Shown in pieces: positions 36,288-45,505 of a stretch of DNA of 64,000 nucleotides. The first letter of the stretch is position 1. Every line of letters starts with the position of its first letter. The stretch is from Desulfotomaculaceae bacterium. GTDB taxonomy: Bacteria; Bacillota; Desulfotomaculia; Desulfotomaculales; Pelotomaculaceae. The stretch lies in contig JAQVGZ010000002.1 in assembly GCA_028696455.1 (NCBI GenBank), positions 1-64,000 of the forward strand, in the 5' to 3' direction. The position numbers and the translations under genes were made by a program. Under the pieces are notes generated by a model. The model worked only from the letters and a program-made list of their open reading frames with translations, was not told the DNA's origin and ran no database searches.

Positions 36288-36770
36288 TTAGTGATGGTAA
36301 GGTTCACCCCGGTTAATTTTAAACCAGCGATATAGCTGCTCCATTAAGATTAAACGAAACAGCTGGTGAGGAAACGTGAGCCTCGAAAAAGAAATGATCA
36401 AGTCGGCACGCTCCATGATTTTTTTGGACAGACCGAGAGAACCTCCAATAGCAATAGTGATATCACTATTGCCTGTCAGGGCTAGCTTATTTAAAAGGTA
36501 TGCCATTTCTTCAGAAGAACGCATTTCCCCTTTTTCGTCCAAAGCCACAAAAAAAGAATTTGGCCTCAGACGATTCAGCAGGCGCATGCCTTCTTTTTCC
36601 TTGACCTTTTGCAGCCCGACAACAGAAAGGTTTTCCGCGAAGCTCTCATCCTCCACTTCAAACATCTCAACTTTAGCGTAAGCAGACAACCTTTTCAGAT
36701 ACTCTCTTACACCCTCAGATAAATACTTCTCCTTCAGCCGGCCAACTGCAAGAATTGTTATATGAAACAT
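36288..36770 (-). CDS. rlmH: 23S rRNA pseudouridine-1915 N3-methyltransferase
   Basis: SPOUT methyltransferase that methylates pseudouridine 1915 in 23S rRNA of the assembled ribosome. The 160 residues match the family in length and pattern: HITILAVGRLKEKYL at the start, FVALDEKGEMRSSEE near 74-88, the knot loop IAIGGSLGL near 104-112, and the invariant C-terminal LILMEQLYRWFKINRGEPYHH region. ATG 36770 is chosen; the TTG at 36776 adds two residues. It follows murA in the same direction. Confidence 0.97.
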   Translation of the reverse strand: MFHITILAVGRLKEKYLSEGVREYLKRLSAYAKVEMFEVEDESFAENLSVVGLQKVKEKEGMRLLNRLRPNSFFVALDEKGEMRSSEEMAYLLNKLALTGNSDITIAIGGSLGLSKKIMERADLIISFSRLTFPHQLFRLILMEQLYRWFKINRGEPYHH

Positions 36771-36821
36771 TACCAATCCAACCCACCATGCCCTGTTGGG
36801 CTATGCCTTACAGTGTAGTCG

Positions 36822-38078
36822 TTACTTTCTCCATATTGTTGCACCAAGTGAACTTAGCTTTTCCTCCAAACTATGGTATCCCCTATCAATATACATGGCG
36901 TTAAATATTTCTGTTTCCCCGGTAGCCATTAGCCCTGCCACAATCAAAGCAGCCCCTGAGCGTAAGTCAGTGGCCTTGACCTGGGCGCCGTGTAAGGCCG
37001 ACACTCCTTCTATTACCGCCATCCTGCCCTCCACCTTGATCTTAGCCCCCATACGTTTTAATTCATTTGCTACCATGAACCGGTTTTCAAAAATGTTTTC
37101 AATGATCATACTGGTACCATGCACAGTCGAAAGCATAGCCATTAGTTGTGACTGCATGTCAGTAGGAAAACCAGGATAAGGCATAGTTTTGATGTCTATA
37201 GGTCGGAGAGTTCCTTCGGCCTTCACCCTCAGAGTATCCTCCTCCTCGAACACATCGACATTTGCCTCACGTAATTTAGCGCTTAAAGGCTCAAGGTGGA
37301 CTGGAATCAGGTTCTCCAGGGTGACATCGCCCCCTGTAGCGGCAGCTGCTACCATAAAGGTCCCTGCCTCGATCCGATCAGGTATAATAGAATAGCGGCA
37401 GCCAACTTCCAGGTTGGGCACTCCATCAATTTTTATTACATCTGTACCGGCGCCTCGCACCCTGGCACCGATAGCATTTAAAAAATTTGCAAGGTCAACA
37501 ATCTCAGGCTCCTTGGCTGCATTCTCGATCAATGTTTGTCCCACCGCGAGGCATGCCGCCATCATAATGTTTTCAGTTGCGCCTACACTTGGGAAATCTA
37601 AATAAATTTTGGCGCCTTTTAGCCTTCCAGGGACTCTGCCGCTTACATAACCACGTTCTGTGGAAAGATCAGTGCCCAACCCGGCAAGACCTTTAAAGTG
37701 CAGATCCATAGGACGAACTCCGATGTTACAACCACCGGGCATGGCTACCTGCGCCCGCCCGAACCTGGCCAGCATCGGCCCGAGGAGGAGATTGGATGCC
37801 CGCAACTTTTTTACCAGGTGGTAGGGAGCCTCAACATCTACCAACTCGGATGGTATGATCTTGAGCGTGTCAGTATTTTCCCAGCTCGCTTTGGCGCCCA
37901 TACTATTTATGATTTCGATCATCACCCGTACATCACTGATGTTCGGAATATTATCCAGTATTATTGTTTCACGTGAAAGAATCGTAGCACATAAAACCGC
38001 CAGAGAAGCGTTTTTAGCGCCGCTTATTTTTACACGCCCCCGTAAAGGCTTGCCTCCTTTAATGACGATTCTATTCAT
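36822..38078 (-). CDS. murA: UDP-N-acetylglucosamine 1-carboxyvinyltransferase
   Basis: Transfers enolpyruvate from PEP to UDP-GlcNAc, the first committed step of peptidoglycan synthesis. The 418 residues have the typical KISGAKNASLAVL start with Lys/Asn at 22-23, the catalytic Cys117 in MPGGCNIGVRP, and the late FPTDMQSQLMA and MYIDRGYHSLEEKLSSLGA blocks. ATG 38078 follows AGGAGG; the in-frame ATG at 38114 has no site. It is upstream of rlmH. Firmicutes often have two murA copies; which this is cannot be told. Confidence 0.97.
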   Translation of the reverse strand: MNRIVIKGGKPLRGRVKISGAKNASLAVLCATILSRETIILDNIPNISDVRVMIEIINSMGAKASWENTDTLKIIPSELVDVEAPYHLVKKLRASNLLLGPMLARFGRAQVAMPGGCNIGVRPMDLHFKGLAGLGTDLSTERGYVSGRVPGRLKGAKIYLDFPSVGATENIMMAACLAVGQTLIENAAKEPEIVDLANFLNAIGARVRGAGTDVIKIDGVPNLEVGCRYSIIPDRIEAGTFMVAAAATGGDVTLENLIPVHLEPLSAKLREANVDVFEEEDTLRVKAEGTLRPIDIKTMPYPGFPTDMQSQLMAMLSTVHGTSMIIENIFENRFMVANELKRMGAKIKVEGRMAVIEGVSALHGAQVKATDLRSGAALIVAGLMATGETEIFNAMYIDRGYHSLEEKLSSLGATIWRK

Positions 38079-38169
38079 TAAAAATCCTCCTGAAAATAAA
38101 CCGTGAAAAAACAATATATTGTCTAAAATATTCGCCTACAAAAAAGATAATCCTGCTTTTATCTTAATA

Positions 38170-39027
38170 TTATCCATCTAATACTGGAGATAGACGCCAC
38201 TCTTGCCATCCTTTCTCAAATTCTTGGATATTGAGCCCCGTTATTTTTTCCATTGCATAGCTTAAGCTGTTCCCTTTGCCTAGCTCAAAAATCAATTCGA
38301 GCAAGGTGACCTCACCAAAGTTTTGCACAATATATTGGACCGCTGCAAATGATTCCGCGTATGCAAGCGTCTGATCAGACAGTTTATCAAAGTTAACTGT
38401 TAGTTCATCTACTGAGTAATGCTGCTGTTGAAGTGAACCCTCGGCACTTTTAATAACATAACCTGTCAGTTTATATTCCTCATGCAGGGCAATCCCTTCG
38501 GTAAACCAGCGGGGGTAGTTTCCCCTGGTCAAGTAATCCACAACCAGGTGAGTAAGTTCGTGTGCCATAGGTCCGGAGGAAAAAAATGTTTCTTTTAACT
38601 TGCCAGTGTCATTGTCCCCTGCCCATATACCCGGGGAGAGCACCCTGATTGTACCAGCCCAATATACCCCCATAGCGTTTTCTTTTGCATCCCATCCAAA
38701 GCTTTTGTTTAATGTCTCCCGGGATGGATATAAAATTATAGGTATCTTATTACGGAGAGAAAAACCAAAATCCGCTGTTACCGGTAAATAAAAATATTCT
38801 GCCGTTTCCAGGATCAATTCTGCTTCGGCCCGGTTGCCAGGCATAAATTTTACCCGAAAATGTTCCGATGTAATCTCCTCTAACCTCCATACCTTTAACA
38901 TAGTGTAAAGTATCATGAACTCTCTTATTGTTCCATAGCCGTATTGTTTTGTATAGGCCGGAAGCCTCCCAAGTAGGGTAATTATTAAAATTAAGATGAA
39001 AGTAAAAATTTTAATTGCCCTCTTCAT
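38170..39027 (-). CDS. Membrane-anchored gluzincin peptidase (peptidase MA-like)
   Basis: A 285-residue protein with an N-terminal membrane anchor or signal peptide (about 5-24, IKIFTFILILIITLLGRL). The outward domain has the zinc signature HELTH near 166-170 and the third-ligand region WFTEGIALHEEY near 186-197, as in peptidase MA-like proteins. IPIILYPSRETLNKSFG is another block seen in this group. Substrate unknown. It is convergent with nothing; murA lies about 90 bases downstream on the same strand. Confidence 0.82.
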   Translation of the reverse strand: MKRAIKIFTFILILIITLLGRLPAYTKQYGYGTIREFMILYTMLKVWRLEEITSEHFRVKFMPGNRAEAELILETAEYFYLPVTADFGFSLRNKIPIILYPSRETLNKSFGWDAKENAMGVYWAGTIRVLSPGIWAGDNDTGKLKETFFSSGPMAHELTHLVVDYLTRGNYPRWFTEGIALHEEYKLTGYVIKSAEGSLQQQHYSVDELTVNFDKLSDQTLAYAESFAAVQYIVQNFGEVTLLELIFELGKGNSLSYAMEKITGLNIQEFEKGWQEWRLSPVLDG

Positions 39028-39123
39028 ATCAATACCTCATTTAATTTATTATCTAGTCATTTAACTAATTAATTATAAGATAGGGAGAGGGTTCTTTACA
39101 GTGGGAAATAATTCATAAAAAAT

Positions 39124-39159
39124 GGGAATGCACAACGCTGGATACAGCGATGCATTCCC
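39124..39159 (-). terminator. Terminator after the TPR gene
   Basis: A nested stem: 39124-39132 with 39151-39159 (9 bp) and CGCTG/CAGCG inside around GATA. On the minus strand it is followed by ATTTTTTATG. Confidence 0.88.
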
Positions 39160-39176
39160 GTAGCTTATGTCAAAAT

Positions 39177-39773
39177 CTATTTTTGTTCTAATAGCGCTTG
39201 CCATTCTTCAATCTTCTGCCTGGCTTTCTCAGCATCTATACCCTCTTTTGCTAGGTTAATAAACGTTTCTAGTTCTTGAATGCCTGCGGCATAATCATTT
39301 TTACTATTACCGAGGATAATACCATATAGATAATGACCTTCCTTATGATTTGGGTCAATCCTAATTATTTCCTTAAGTTGCGTGATAGCCTGGTCAGAAT
39401 TATTGGAGAGATAATGAACATAAGCCATTTCATAACGGCCCTGGGTATTGTCCGGATTAACGGTTAGCACTTGTTCGTAGGTTTTGACTGCTTGCTCCGG
39501 TTTTCCCTGCATGATATAAGCCCTGGCTAACTCCATTAAAATATCCACATTCCCGGGGTTATCTAATGCGCGAGCCTCAAGGTCTGAAATTTGTTCTTCA
39601 ATTGATTTTATGTTCTGTGCTGTATCTTGGGGGTCGCTGCTAACCGGCTGTTTTTGAAACAAGCCAGCTATGGGGATAACTAGGCCAACAGCAATTAATA
39701 CGGTTATAGTAATAAACAAAAACCTTTGAAATTTATTTCTCTTAACAGACTTTTTTATAAACAATGCTCTCAC
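39177..39773 (-). CDS. TPR-repeat membrane protein
   Basis: A 198-residue protein with an N-terminal helix (about 18-38, FLFITITVLIAVGLVIPIAG) that anchors it, a short coiled linker, then three to four tetratricopeptide repeats (about 62-180), clearest in MELARAYIMQGKPEQAVKTYE and ALYG-like HYLYGIILGNSKND. TPR domains bind protein partners, and the partner here is unknown. A GAGGTGAG site precedes the start on the minus strand, with a TATAAT -10 about 25 bases before it. Confidence 0.8.
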   Translation of the reverse strand: MRALFIKKSVKRNKFQRFLFITITVLIAVGLVIPIAGLFQKQPVSSDPQDTAQNIKSIEEQISDLEARALDNPGNVDILMELARAYIMQGKPEQAVKTYEQVLTVNPDNTQGRYEMAYVHYLSNNSDQAITQLKEIIRIDPNHKEGHYLYGIILGNSKNDYAAGIQELETFINLAKEGIDAEKARQKIEEWQALLEQK

Positions 39774-40097
39774 CTCTATGTATATTATAGCATTACATTA
39801 AAAAGTGACAAGTATTTTCAATTCAAAAGCTATTAAGTAGCCTCTATTAATATAGTCTTGAAAATAAATACAAGTCTAGAAAAACTAGTAGTAAAAATTA
39901 TTTCAGCGGAATTACAATATCTCGGGCGAATTAATTTACACTAAGAATACCGTATTCCGTGAGTAATACTATTTAAAAAATTTTTTGTTGTTGTTAAAAA
40001 TATATGATACGATATTTTAATATGGCTAATATGCTTATTTTATTTTGCAAACCTTGATAGGATTTTGGCTGACATTATTTACATAGTAAAAGGAGTG

Positions 40098-40286
40098 ATG
40101 AAAAAGCTAATGTCTGAATGGTTAGTAGTCTTGGTTATAACTAGAAATGGTCAGCGTATCGCAATATCCACGGAGCCGGATGGTCCGGTGCTAGGGGAGG
40201 CGACAACTCAAGAGGAGGCGCTAAAGTTTGCTAATGATATATCTGTCATGACCGGCATACCATTGTTTAGTCAGGAATATGATTAA
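40098..40286 (+). CDS. Hypothetical 62-residue protein
   Basis: I do not recognise this protein. After MKKLMSE it has a hydrophobic strand WLVVLVITRNG, an ISTEPDGPVLGEA turn, and a helix TTQEEALKFANDISVMTG, suggesting a small alpha/beta domain. ATG 40098 follows AAAAGGAG closely; ATG 40110 is an alternative. About 290 bases before it (39774-40064) are AT-rich with no gene; the TPR promoter lies at their left edge. Confidence 0.5.
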   Translation: MKKLMSEWLVVLVITRNGQRIAISTEPDGPVLGEATTQEEALKFANDISVMTGIPLFSQEYD

Positions 40287-40425
40287 TATTCAAAATTCAG
40301 CGGGTGTTACATAATGGTCTGGTATGGTTATAATACCTTTTGGTTAAAAGATGTTTGCTCACCGTATAGTGTTTCGTGGTAATAATATGCTATAATTGTA
40401 AATATAGGGTAAAGGAGGTTAGTGA

Positions 40426-41808
40426 ATGGCAGTAATAAATCCACAAATTTTTCGCCAATATGATATCCGGGGTGTTTCCGAGCGAGATTTAACGGACGAG
40501 ACTGTTGAGTTATTAGGGAAAGCGTTCGGCACTTATGTCAGGAGAGCCGGGTCCTCGAGAGTTCTGGTCGGTAGGGACAACCGGCTTAGTTCTGAGCGAC
40601 TGAGAAATGCCATTATTAAAGGCTTGTTGTCCACAGGCAGCGATGTTGTAGACATTGGCCTGGTAGTCACTCCCATGCTGTATTATGCCAGGGTTTACTA
40701 TGCTATCGACGCTGGCGTAATGATTACCGGGAGTCACAACCCGGCTGATGAAAACGGGTTTAAGCTTGCTCACGGTAGCGGTACGATATATGGAGCAGAA
40801 ATTCAAAAACTCAAAACTTTAATGGATAATGGGGACTTTTGTTCGGGTGCCGGCAACCTTGAGATGCGGGATTCAGTGTTACCCTATTATACTATGTTGA
40901 AGGAAAAAATTAAACTGGGTCCGCGGAAGTTAAAGGTAGCTGTCGATTGTGGTAATGGGACGGCAGCCCTTTTCGCTAGGCAGGTTTTGGTTGATTGGGG
41001 CTGTGAGGTAATTCCATTGTATTGTGAATCTGACGGTGCTTTCCCGAACCACCAGCCGGATCCGGTGAAGACTGCAAACCTTACCGAGCTGCGGAAAGCG
41101 GTTGTGGAAAAAAGTGCCGACCTGGGTATTGCCCTTGATGGTGATGCGGATAGAATTGGGGTTGTCGATGAGTCCGGAGGGATTATTTGGGGAGATATGT
41201 TGATGGGTCTTTATTGGCGAGAAGTTATGGCCAGGTATCCCGGGGCGCCGGCTATCATTGAGGTAAAATGTTCCCAAGCTCTGGTGGATGAAGTGCTCCG
41301 GCTAGGGGGTAAGCCTTTCTTTTATAAAACAGGTCACTCGCTAATTAAAGCAAAAATGAAGGAAATCGGGGCTGTTTTTACTGGAGAAATGTCCGGTCAC
41401 ATGTTCTTTGCTGACGAATTCTTCGGCTTTGATGATGCGTTTTATGCTGCGGGTCGCCTACTTAGGATACTGTCTTACTCAAGTGAAAAGTTGTCGCAAA
41501 TGTTTGCTGCTATGCCTAAATACTACTCCACGGCAGAAACCAGGATACCGTGCCCCGATCAGGATAAGTTTTTGGTTGTAGACGGACTGGTAGAGCGCTT
41601 CAAGCGTGATTTTGAGGTTATCGATGTTGATGGGATGAGAGTGCTCTTTGGCGACGGGTGGGGGCTGGTTCGGGCATCCAATACCCAGCCGGTGCTAGTG
41701 GCCCGGTGTGAAGCAAAAACCCGGGAGGGTTTGCAGCATATCTGTAAAATCGTACAGAAAGCATTAGAAGGATTCCCTCAGGTTGAACGATTTGAATGGG
41801 AATATTAA
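40426..41808 (+). CDS. Phosphomannomutase/phosphoglucomutase
   Basis: Alpha-D-phosphohexomutase that interconverts hexose 1- and 6-phosphates for envelope sugars. The 460 residues have four domains. FRQYDIRG opens the protein, the phosphoserine is Ser103 in TGSHNP, the metal loop is DGDADR at 238-243, GEMSGH contacts sugar near 323, and RASNTQP binds phosphate near 422. The resemblance is to the AlgC/ManB group. AAAGGAGG precedes the ATG, with a TATAAT-like -10 near 40391. It is monocistronic with its own terminator. Confidence 0.92.
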   Translation: MAVINPQIFRQYDIRGVSERDLTDETVELLGKAFGTYVRRAGSSRVLVGRDNRLSSERLRNAIIKGLLSTGSDVVDIGLVVTPMLYYARVYYAIDAGVMITGSHNPADENGFKLAHGSGTIYGAEIQKLKTLMDNGDFCSGAGNLEMRDSVLPYYTMLKEKIKLGPRKLKVAVDCGNGTAALFARQVLVDWGCEVIPLYCESDGAFPNHQPDPVKTANLTELRKAVVEKSADLGIALDGDADRIGVVDESGGIIWGDMLMGLYWREVMARYPGAPAIIEVKCSQALVDEVLRLGGKPFFYKTGHSLIKAKMKEIGAVFTGEMSGHMFFADEFFGFDDAFYAAGRLLRILSYSSEKLSQMFAAMPKYYSTAETRIPCPDQDKFLVVDGLVERFKRDFEVIDVDGMRVLFGDGWGLVRASNTQPVLVARCEAKTREGLQHICKIVQKALEGFPQVERFEWEY

Positions 41809-41847
41809 ATAATAAACACATTAATATATATTTGAGTTAAATCTAAA

Positions 41848-41884
41848 AAGAAAGCTAATCTGAACAGGATTGCTTTCTTTTTTG
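41848..41884 (+). terminator. Terminator after the phosphohexomutase
   Basis: AAGAAAGC (41848-41855) pairs with GCTTTCTT (41872-41879), and AATC with GATT inside; a T-tract follows. Confidence 0.9.
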
Positions 41885-41922
41885 TTATAAGCAGGATTTT
41901 ACAAATAAGGATGAGTTAATTC

Positions 41923-41950
41923 TTGACAACGGTGAGAAGCCAGATATACT
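41923..41950 (+). promoter_or_regulatory. Promoter of the MarR-type gene, with downstream inverted repeat
   Basis: TTGACA (41923-41928), 16 bases, TATACT (41945-41950). TGATTAA (41963-41969) and TTAATCA (41982-41988) form an inverted repeat between promoter and gene that could be an autoregulatory operator. Confidence 0.65.
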
Positions 41951-42001
41951 TAAATCTATAAATGATTAAAAATATAAACCATTAATCACGAGGTAGAAAT
42001 T

Positions 42002-42442
42002 ATGAACTCGAATAAGCTTAGCTTATATCTGGAATGCTTGGATGAAGCCTTTCGGCGATTGGCCAGGCGACTACATGCGGAATTTGCTCAAAACATGGTT
42101 GGTGGCATCACTATGAGCCAATTTATTGTGTTGAAGATACTTAAAACAAAGGGAAAGGTGACTGTATCGGAAGTCGCTGATGAGTTATATGTTTCCTTGA
42201 GCTCTGTTACGGCGCTGGCTGACCGCTTGTATAAAGTTGGCTTCGTGCAGAGGCTGCGTGATGAACAGGATCGGCGGTTAGTGTGGCTAAAGCTTACCGA
42301 GGAAGGGGAAAATATAGTGTTGCTTTGCCAGGAAGCACGCAGACAGGTGATTGAAAAGTATTTTAGCTGCCTTTCTGAGGAAGACATTAAACAATTAATT
42401 AAGCTATGTGAAAAAGTAAATGATAATTTGAAGCAACAGTAG
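42002..42442 (+). CDS. MarR-family transcriptional regulator
   Basis: A 146-residue winged-helix dimer. The recognition region is clear: TVSEVADELYVSLSSVTALADRLYKVGFVQRLRDEQDRRLVWLKLTEEG lies at about 54-102 (given here as the block TVSEVADELY through LTEEG), with the Asp-Arg pair DRR in the wing. N- and C-terminal helices form the dimer interface. It stands alone, and autoregulation through the inverted repeat upstream is plausible. Ligand and targets unknown. The following 230 bases (42443-42672) hold no gene I can support. Confidence 0.88.
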   Translation: MNSNKLSLYLECLDEAFRRLARRLHAEFAQNMVGGITMSQFIVLKILKTKGKVTVSEVADELYVSLSSVTALADRLYKVGFVQRLRDEQDRRLVWLKLTEEGENIVLLCQEARRQVIEKYFSCLSEEDIKQLIKLCEKVNDNLKQQ

Positions 42443-42672
42443 CTGGAAGTGACAATCGCATAGTTTCCGTGGACGTCTATTTAATTAATTGGCAGCAGGT
42501 TCATATATAGCAAGGAAAACTACTTAATTACATAGACACTTATAATGCCTATCTTCTAGCCTGGAGTTAAGTCGATATAAATATGTTCCGACTAGCGGGT
42601 TAGTCAGTCCAATTTGCTACATAAATAAGCTTCTTTCGCTAAAGAATAAAAGAAAAAGCGGGAGGGGTTATT

Positions 42673-43623
42673 TTGTTCTTGAAAAAGATTGTAAAATTGA
42701 CTTTACTTTTACTTGCAGCTTTTATTTTGTTCTCGGGCTGTCAAAACCAACCGGCTCCCAAGCTGGTTTCACCGGAGACACGAGGGGAAGAGCCGACTAT
42801 TTCTCTTTATATTAACAAGACAGGCGAGCGGAAAAATATCAAAATGGAGGAATATATTCAGGGAGTGGTAGCAGCTGAGATGGACACCAGTTGGCCGGTT
42901 AACGCACTGGCTGCACAGGCTATTCTTGCTAGAACTTTTACCATGGAAAACATCGAGTCGGGCCGGATAAAGCAATTACATGGTACTGATGCCTCTACTA
43001 GTGTTGAAGAATTTCAGGCCTACGATCCATCAAAAATTAATGACAATGTCCGCCTGGCGGTTGAGCGAACCAGGGGTGAAGTGATTACCTGCAATGGAGA
43101 CTATATCCATGCATGGTTTTCGGCCTGTGATGGTGGGATTTCGGCTAATGCGGATGAGGGGCTGGCTTTTACCAGGGAACCTACTCCTTATGTGAAAGGA
43201 GGGGTTCAGGATGGTTGTTTATCCATAACTGAGCCAAAAAACAAGTCTTGGGTGGCCAGAATACCAGTCGGCCAGGTCAGAACAGCGGTACAGAAAGTAA
43301 CCGGCAAGGATCCCGGGCCGATTGCCGCAGCTTCTATTTTTAAAAAGGGTCCTTCCGGACGAACGGAGCAGATCAAGATAGGTACAGTAAACGTGGGGGG
43401 GCCTGCTTTGCGTCTGGCATTGGGCAGTGAAAAAGTACGGTCAATGCTCCTCACCGACATTCGGGTGGAAGGTGGCGAACTTGTCCTGTTGGGGAAAGGC
43501 TTTGGTCACGGAGTCGGCATGTGCCAGTGGGGAGCCAGGCTGATGGCTGAACAGGGTAAGTCTCCTGAGGACATAATTAACAGTTATTTTAAGGAAATAG
43601 AAATTAAAAAGCAATGGGAATAG
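42673..43623 (+). CDS. SpoIID/LytB-domain lipoprotein
   Basis: A secreted lipoprotein of 316 residues; the lipobox FSGC gives the lipidated Cys near 23. The SpoIID domain follows, with the catalytic region VVAAEMDTSWPVNALAAQAI near 66-85 (Glu near 70) and the C-terminal GFGHGVGMCQWGA near 275-287. SpoIID is the lytic transglycosylase of engulfment, but true SpoIID has a plain membrane anchor, so this may be a paralogue. TTG 42673 has GGGAGGGG upstream. Its neighbours yabP and yabQ favour a sporulation role. Confidence 0.85.
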   Translation: MFLKKIVKLTLLLLAAFILFSGCQNQPAPKLVSPETRGEEPTISLYINKTGERKNIKMEEYIQGVVAAEMDTSWPVNALAAQAILARTFTMENIESGRIKQLHGTDASTSVEEFQAYDPSKINDNVRLAVERTRGEVITCNGDYIHAWFSACDGGISANADEGLAFTREPTPYVKGGVQDGCLSITEPKNKSWVARIPVGQVRTAVQKVTGKDPGPIAAASIFKKGPSGRTEQIKIGTVNVGGPALRLALGSEKVRSMLLTDIRVEGGELVLLGKGFGHGVGMCQWGARLMAEQGKSPEDIINSYFKEIEIKKQWE

Positions 43624-43624
43624 A

Positions 43625-43649
43625 AGAAGGCCTAGAGGCCTTCTTTTTT
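43625..43649 (+). terminator. Terminator after the SpoIID-like gene
   Basis: AGAAGGCC (43625-43632) pairs with GGCCTTCT (43637-43644) around TAGA, then T's. Confidence 0.92.
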
Positions 43650-43794
43650 ATGACATAAAATAAACTACGCGGCATAAGATGAATTAGGTTAGTCCATTAC
43701 TCATATGTACTTTTAACTGTGCCGGACACTTTTAAGTTGAAAATAAGCTCCTGCGGTTGAGACGCTTGCATCAAAATTGTAAGGAGAGATGGAA

Positions 43795-44067
43795 ATGAAT
43801 GAACAGGCCAGTCATAATCTGAGCATGCGTAGCCGCAAGCAATTAGCATTGGAAGGAGTTCGGCATGTTAGCAGCTTTACCGACAATGAAATCATACTGG
43901 AAACCAGTATGGGTATGCTGATACTCAAAGGCGAAGGATTGCATATTACCCAACTGAGCTTGGATACGGGCACCATTGAGGTGGAGGGGTTTTTTACCGC
44001 GCTCAATTATACAGAATCTAAAGGTAAGGGGAAGGGTAAAGGCTTATTGGGCAGGATTCTAAAATAG
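43795..44067 (+). CDS. yabP: Sporulation protein YabP
   Basis: A 90-residue forespore-engulfment-associated protein of unknown mechanism, expressed in the mother cell in Bacillus. The central RSRKQLALEGVRHVSSFTDNEI and ETSMGMLILKGEGLHITQLSL pattern, followed by GTIEVEG, is the YabP signature. A Lys/Gly tail ends in LLGRILK. ATG 43795 is chosen because AAGGAG ends eight bases before it and only two before ATG 43789. It is followed by yabQ as in all spore formers. Confidence 0.93.
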   Translation: MNEQASHNLSMRSRKQLALEGVRHVSSFTDNEIILETSMGMLILKGEGLHITQLSLDTGTIEVEGFFTALNYTESKGKGKGKGLLGRILK

Positions 44068-44124
44068 TCTTTGTAATCGGGGTCTATGAACAATGGTAGC
44101 TGATTGACAGTTATCCTAGTGATT

Positions 44125-44143
44125 AAAGCGCCAGGGCGCTTTT
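44125..44143 (+). terminator. Hairpin between yabP and yabQ
   Basis: AAAGCGCC (44125-44132) pairs with GGCGCTTT (44135-44142), then TTTATTG. The loop is tight and the tail short, so it may only attenuate. Confidence 0.6.
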
Positions 44144-44162
44144 ATTGCAAAGAGGTGCTACT

Positions 44163-44723
44163 TTGGAATCACTAACAGACCAGATCTGCGCATTTTTATC
44201 TACATTTGCGATTGGGGTGGTAGGCGGCTTCTGTTACGATTATTACAGGGCAGTGAGAAGAACTTTTAGATTGAAGAAAGTGGGTACCTTTATAGGAGAT
44301 ATAATATTCTGGCTGGTGACCACTGCACTGGTGTTTTTTTTGCTGCTTGTTGGAAACGGTGGGGTTGTACGCTATTATGTACTTATCGGGCTTGGCTTGG
44401 GGGCGTGTATCTACTTTCAATCTTTAAGTAGGACTATGAGCAAGTTAGTCTGGTTCAAGTTTTTTTTACTAAAAAAGATTTGGAACATAATAGTTATTAT
44501 AACTATTATGTTTTTGTTTAACACTGTCCTTTTGCCCTTTCGCTTGATGTTATTAGTTTTATCCTATCCAATTAAATTCCTAAGAGTATTATTTAACAAG
44601 GCCAGTCGCAGGCTAATACTTTATTATAATAATCTAGTTATGAAGTATTTGAGACGGTATTTAGTTAGACTAAAGTCCATAATGTCGTGTCTAGTTTTTT
44701 GGAAGGGAAAAGATCAAAAATGA
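44163..44723 (+). CDS. yabQ: Spore cortex biosynthesis protein YabQ
   Basis: An integral membrane protein needed for cortex formation in Bacillus. The 186 residues have about four hydrophobic helices (near 9-25, 48-67, 71-85 and 105-135) and the family motif GGFCYDYYRAVRR near 22-34. TTG 44163 follows AGAGGTG; an earlier in-frame start at 44145 lies inside the preceding hairpin. The basic C-terminus is longer than needed for the fold. A perfect palindromic terminator follows. Confidence 0.9.
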   Translation: MESLTDQICAFLSTFAIGVVGGFCYDYYRAVRRTFRLKKVGTFIGDIIFWLVTTALVFFLLLVGNGGVVRYYVLIGLGLGACIYFQSLSRTMSKLVWFKFFLLKKIWNIIVIITIMFLFNTVLLPFRLMLLVLSYPIKFLRVLFNKASRRLILYYNNLVMKYLRRYLVRLKSIMSCLVFWKGKDQK

Positions 44724-44749
44724 ATAACTCATTAAAGAGTACTTTTATT

Positions 44750-44780
44750 AAAACCGGGGGTTAATTAACCCCCGGTTTTT
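44750..44780. terminator. Bidirectional terminator, 30-base perfect palindrome
   Basis: AAAACCGGGGGTTAA and its exact complement meet at 44764/44765, with T-tracts on both sides. It serves convergent yabQ and spoIIR. Confidence 0.93.
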
Positions 44781-45505
44781 GATTGCCCTGTACTAATTAA
44801 ATATTTCAAAAAATCAATAATTCTAAGACGGAATTCTACTTTAGTTGTCCCTGGTGCTTCAGTGCTGCTGGACTGAGCTGGATTGTTTGATATTTGCGGA
44901 CCTGTTACTCCTGATGCTTGAACAACTACGGAAGTAATTTTATTCTCAGTAGTATAATAATTTTCATTGTCAACTGACGCTTTATCAGCAGCGTTAGCAT
45001 CGTCTATTGGAGATATTAATACTTCTTTGGACATATCTATAAAACAAAGGGGTGGGAATAGCACACACCACCAGTTAGCCCCACTGCCAGAGCCAATAAC
45101 CACTTGCACTGACTCATAATCACCGGCAGGGAGCACGAATGAGCCATAGTGTTTGGTTGGAAAGGAATATTTGCCGAAATTAACCTCAACAGGATAGTCC
45201 TTTCCTTCCATTGTTATTGCGCGCCTGGTGATTTCTCTGATCGTATCTAATCTGCTTAAAGCGATAACCCTGGCTGTATCAATATTTTCTGCTTCTCGAA
45301 AATCTGCAGTGATACCACGAATAATTTCATCGCGCACCTTTCTTTTTAATTCCTGATCAATCTCACGGTCGCTGTTTGCCACTATGTGCAGCCGAATTAA
45401 CTGTCCGGAAGGAAAAATTGTTACTGAGTCTTTGTGAAAAAATTCAAATACACACAGTGTTAGCACTAGTAAAAATAGTCCTGATAATATTATTTTTAGT
45501 TTCAT
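44765..45505 (-). CDS. spoIIR: Stage II sporulation protein R
   Basis: Forespore-secreted signal that activates SpoIIGA to process pro-SigE in the mother cell. The 246 residues start with a signal/anchor helix (about 5-22), then LIRLHIVANSDREIDQELKRKVRDEI near 36-61, the SpoIIR hallmark. HYGSFVLPAGDYESVQVVIGSGSGANWWCVLFPPLCF near 119-155 (named here by its ends HYGSF and PPLCF) is the other conserved block. The 90-residue C-terminal tail is Ser/Asn-rich and variable. SigF control is expected, but no clear SigF site was seen. Confidence 0.95.
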   Translation of the reverse strand: MKLKIILSGLFLLVLTLCVFEFFHKDSVTIFPSGQLIRLHIVANSDREIDQELKRKVRDEIIRGITADFREAENIDTARVIALSRLDTIREITRRAITMEGKDYPVEVNFGKYSFPTKHYGSFVLPAGDYESVQVVIGSGSGANWWCVLFPPLCFIDMSKEVLISPIDDANAADKASVDNENYYTTENKITSVVVQASGVTGPQISNNPAQSSSTEAPGTTKVEFRLRIIDFLKYLISTGQSKTGG

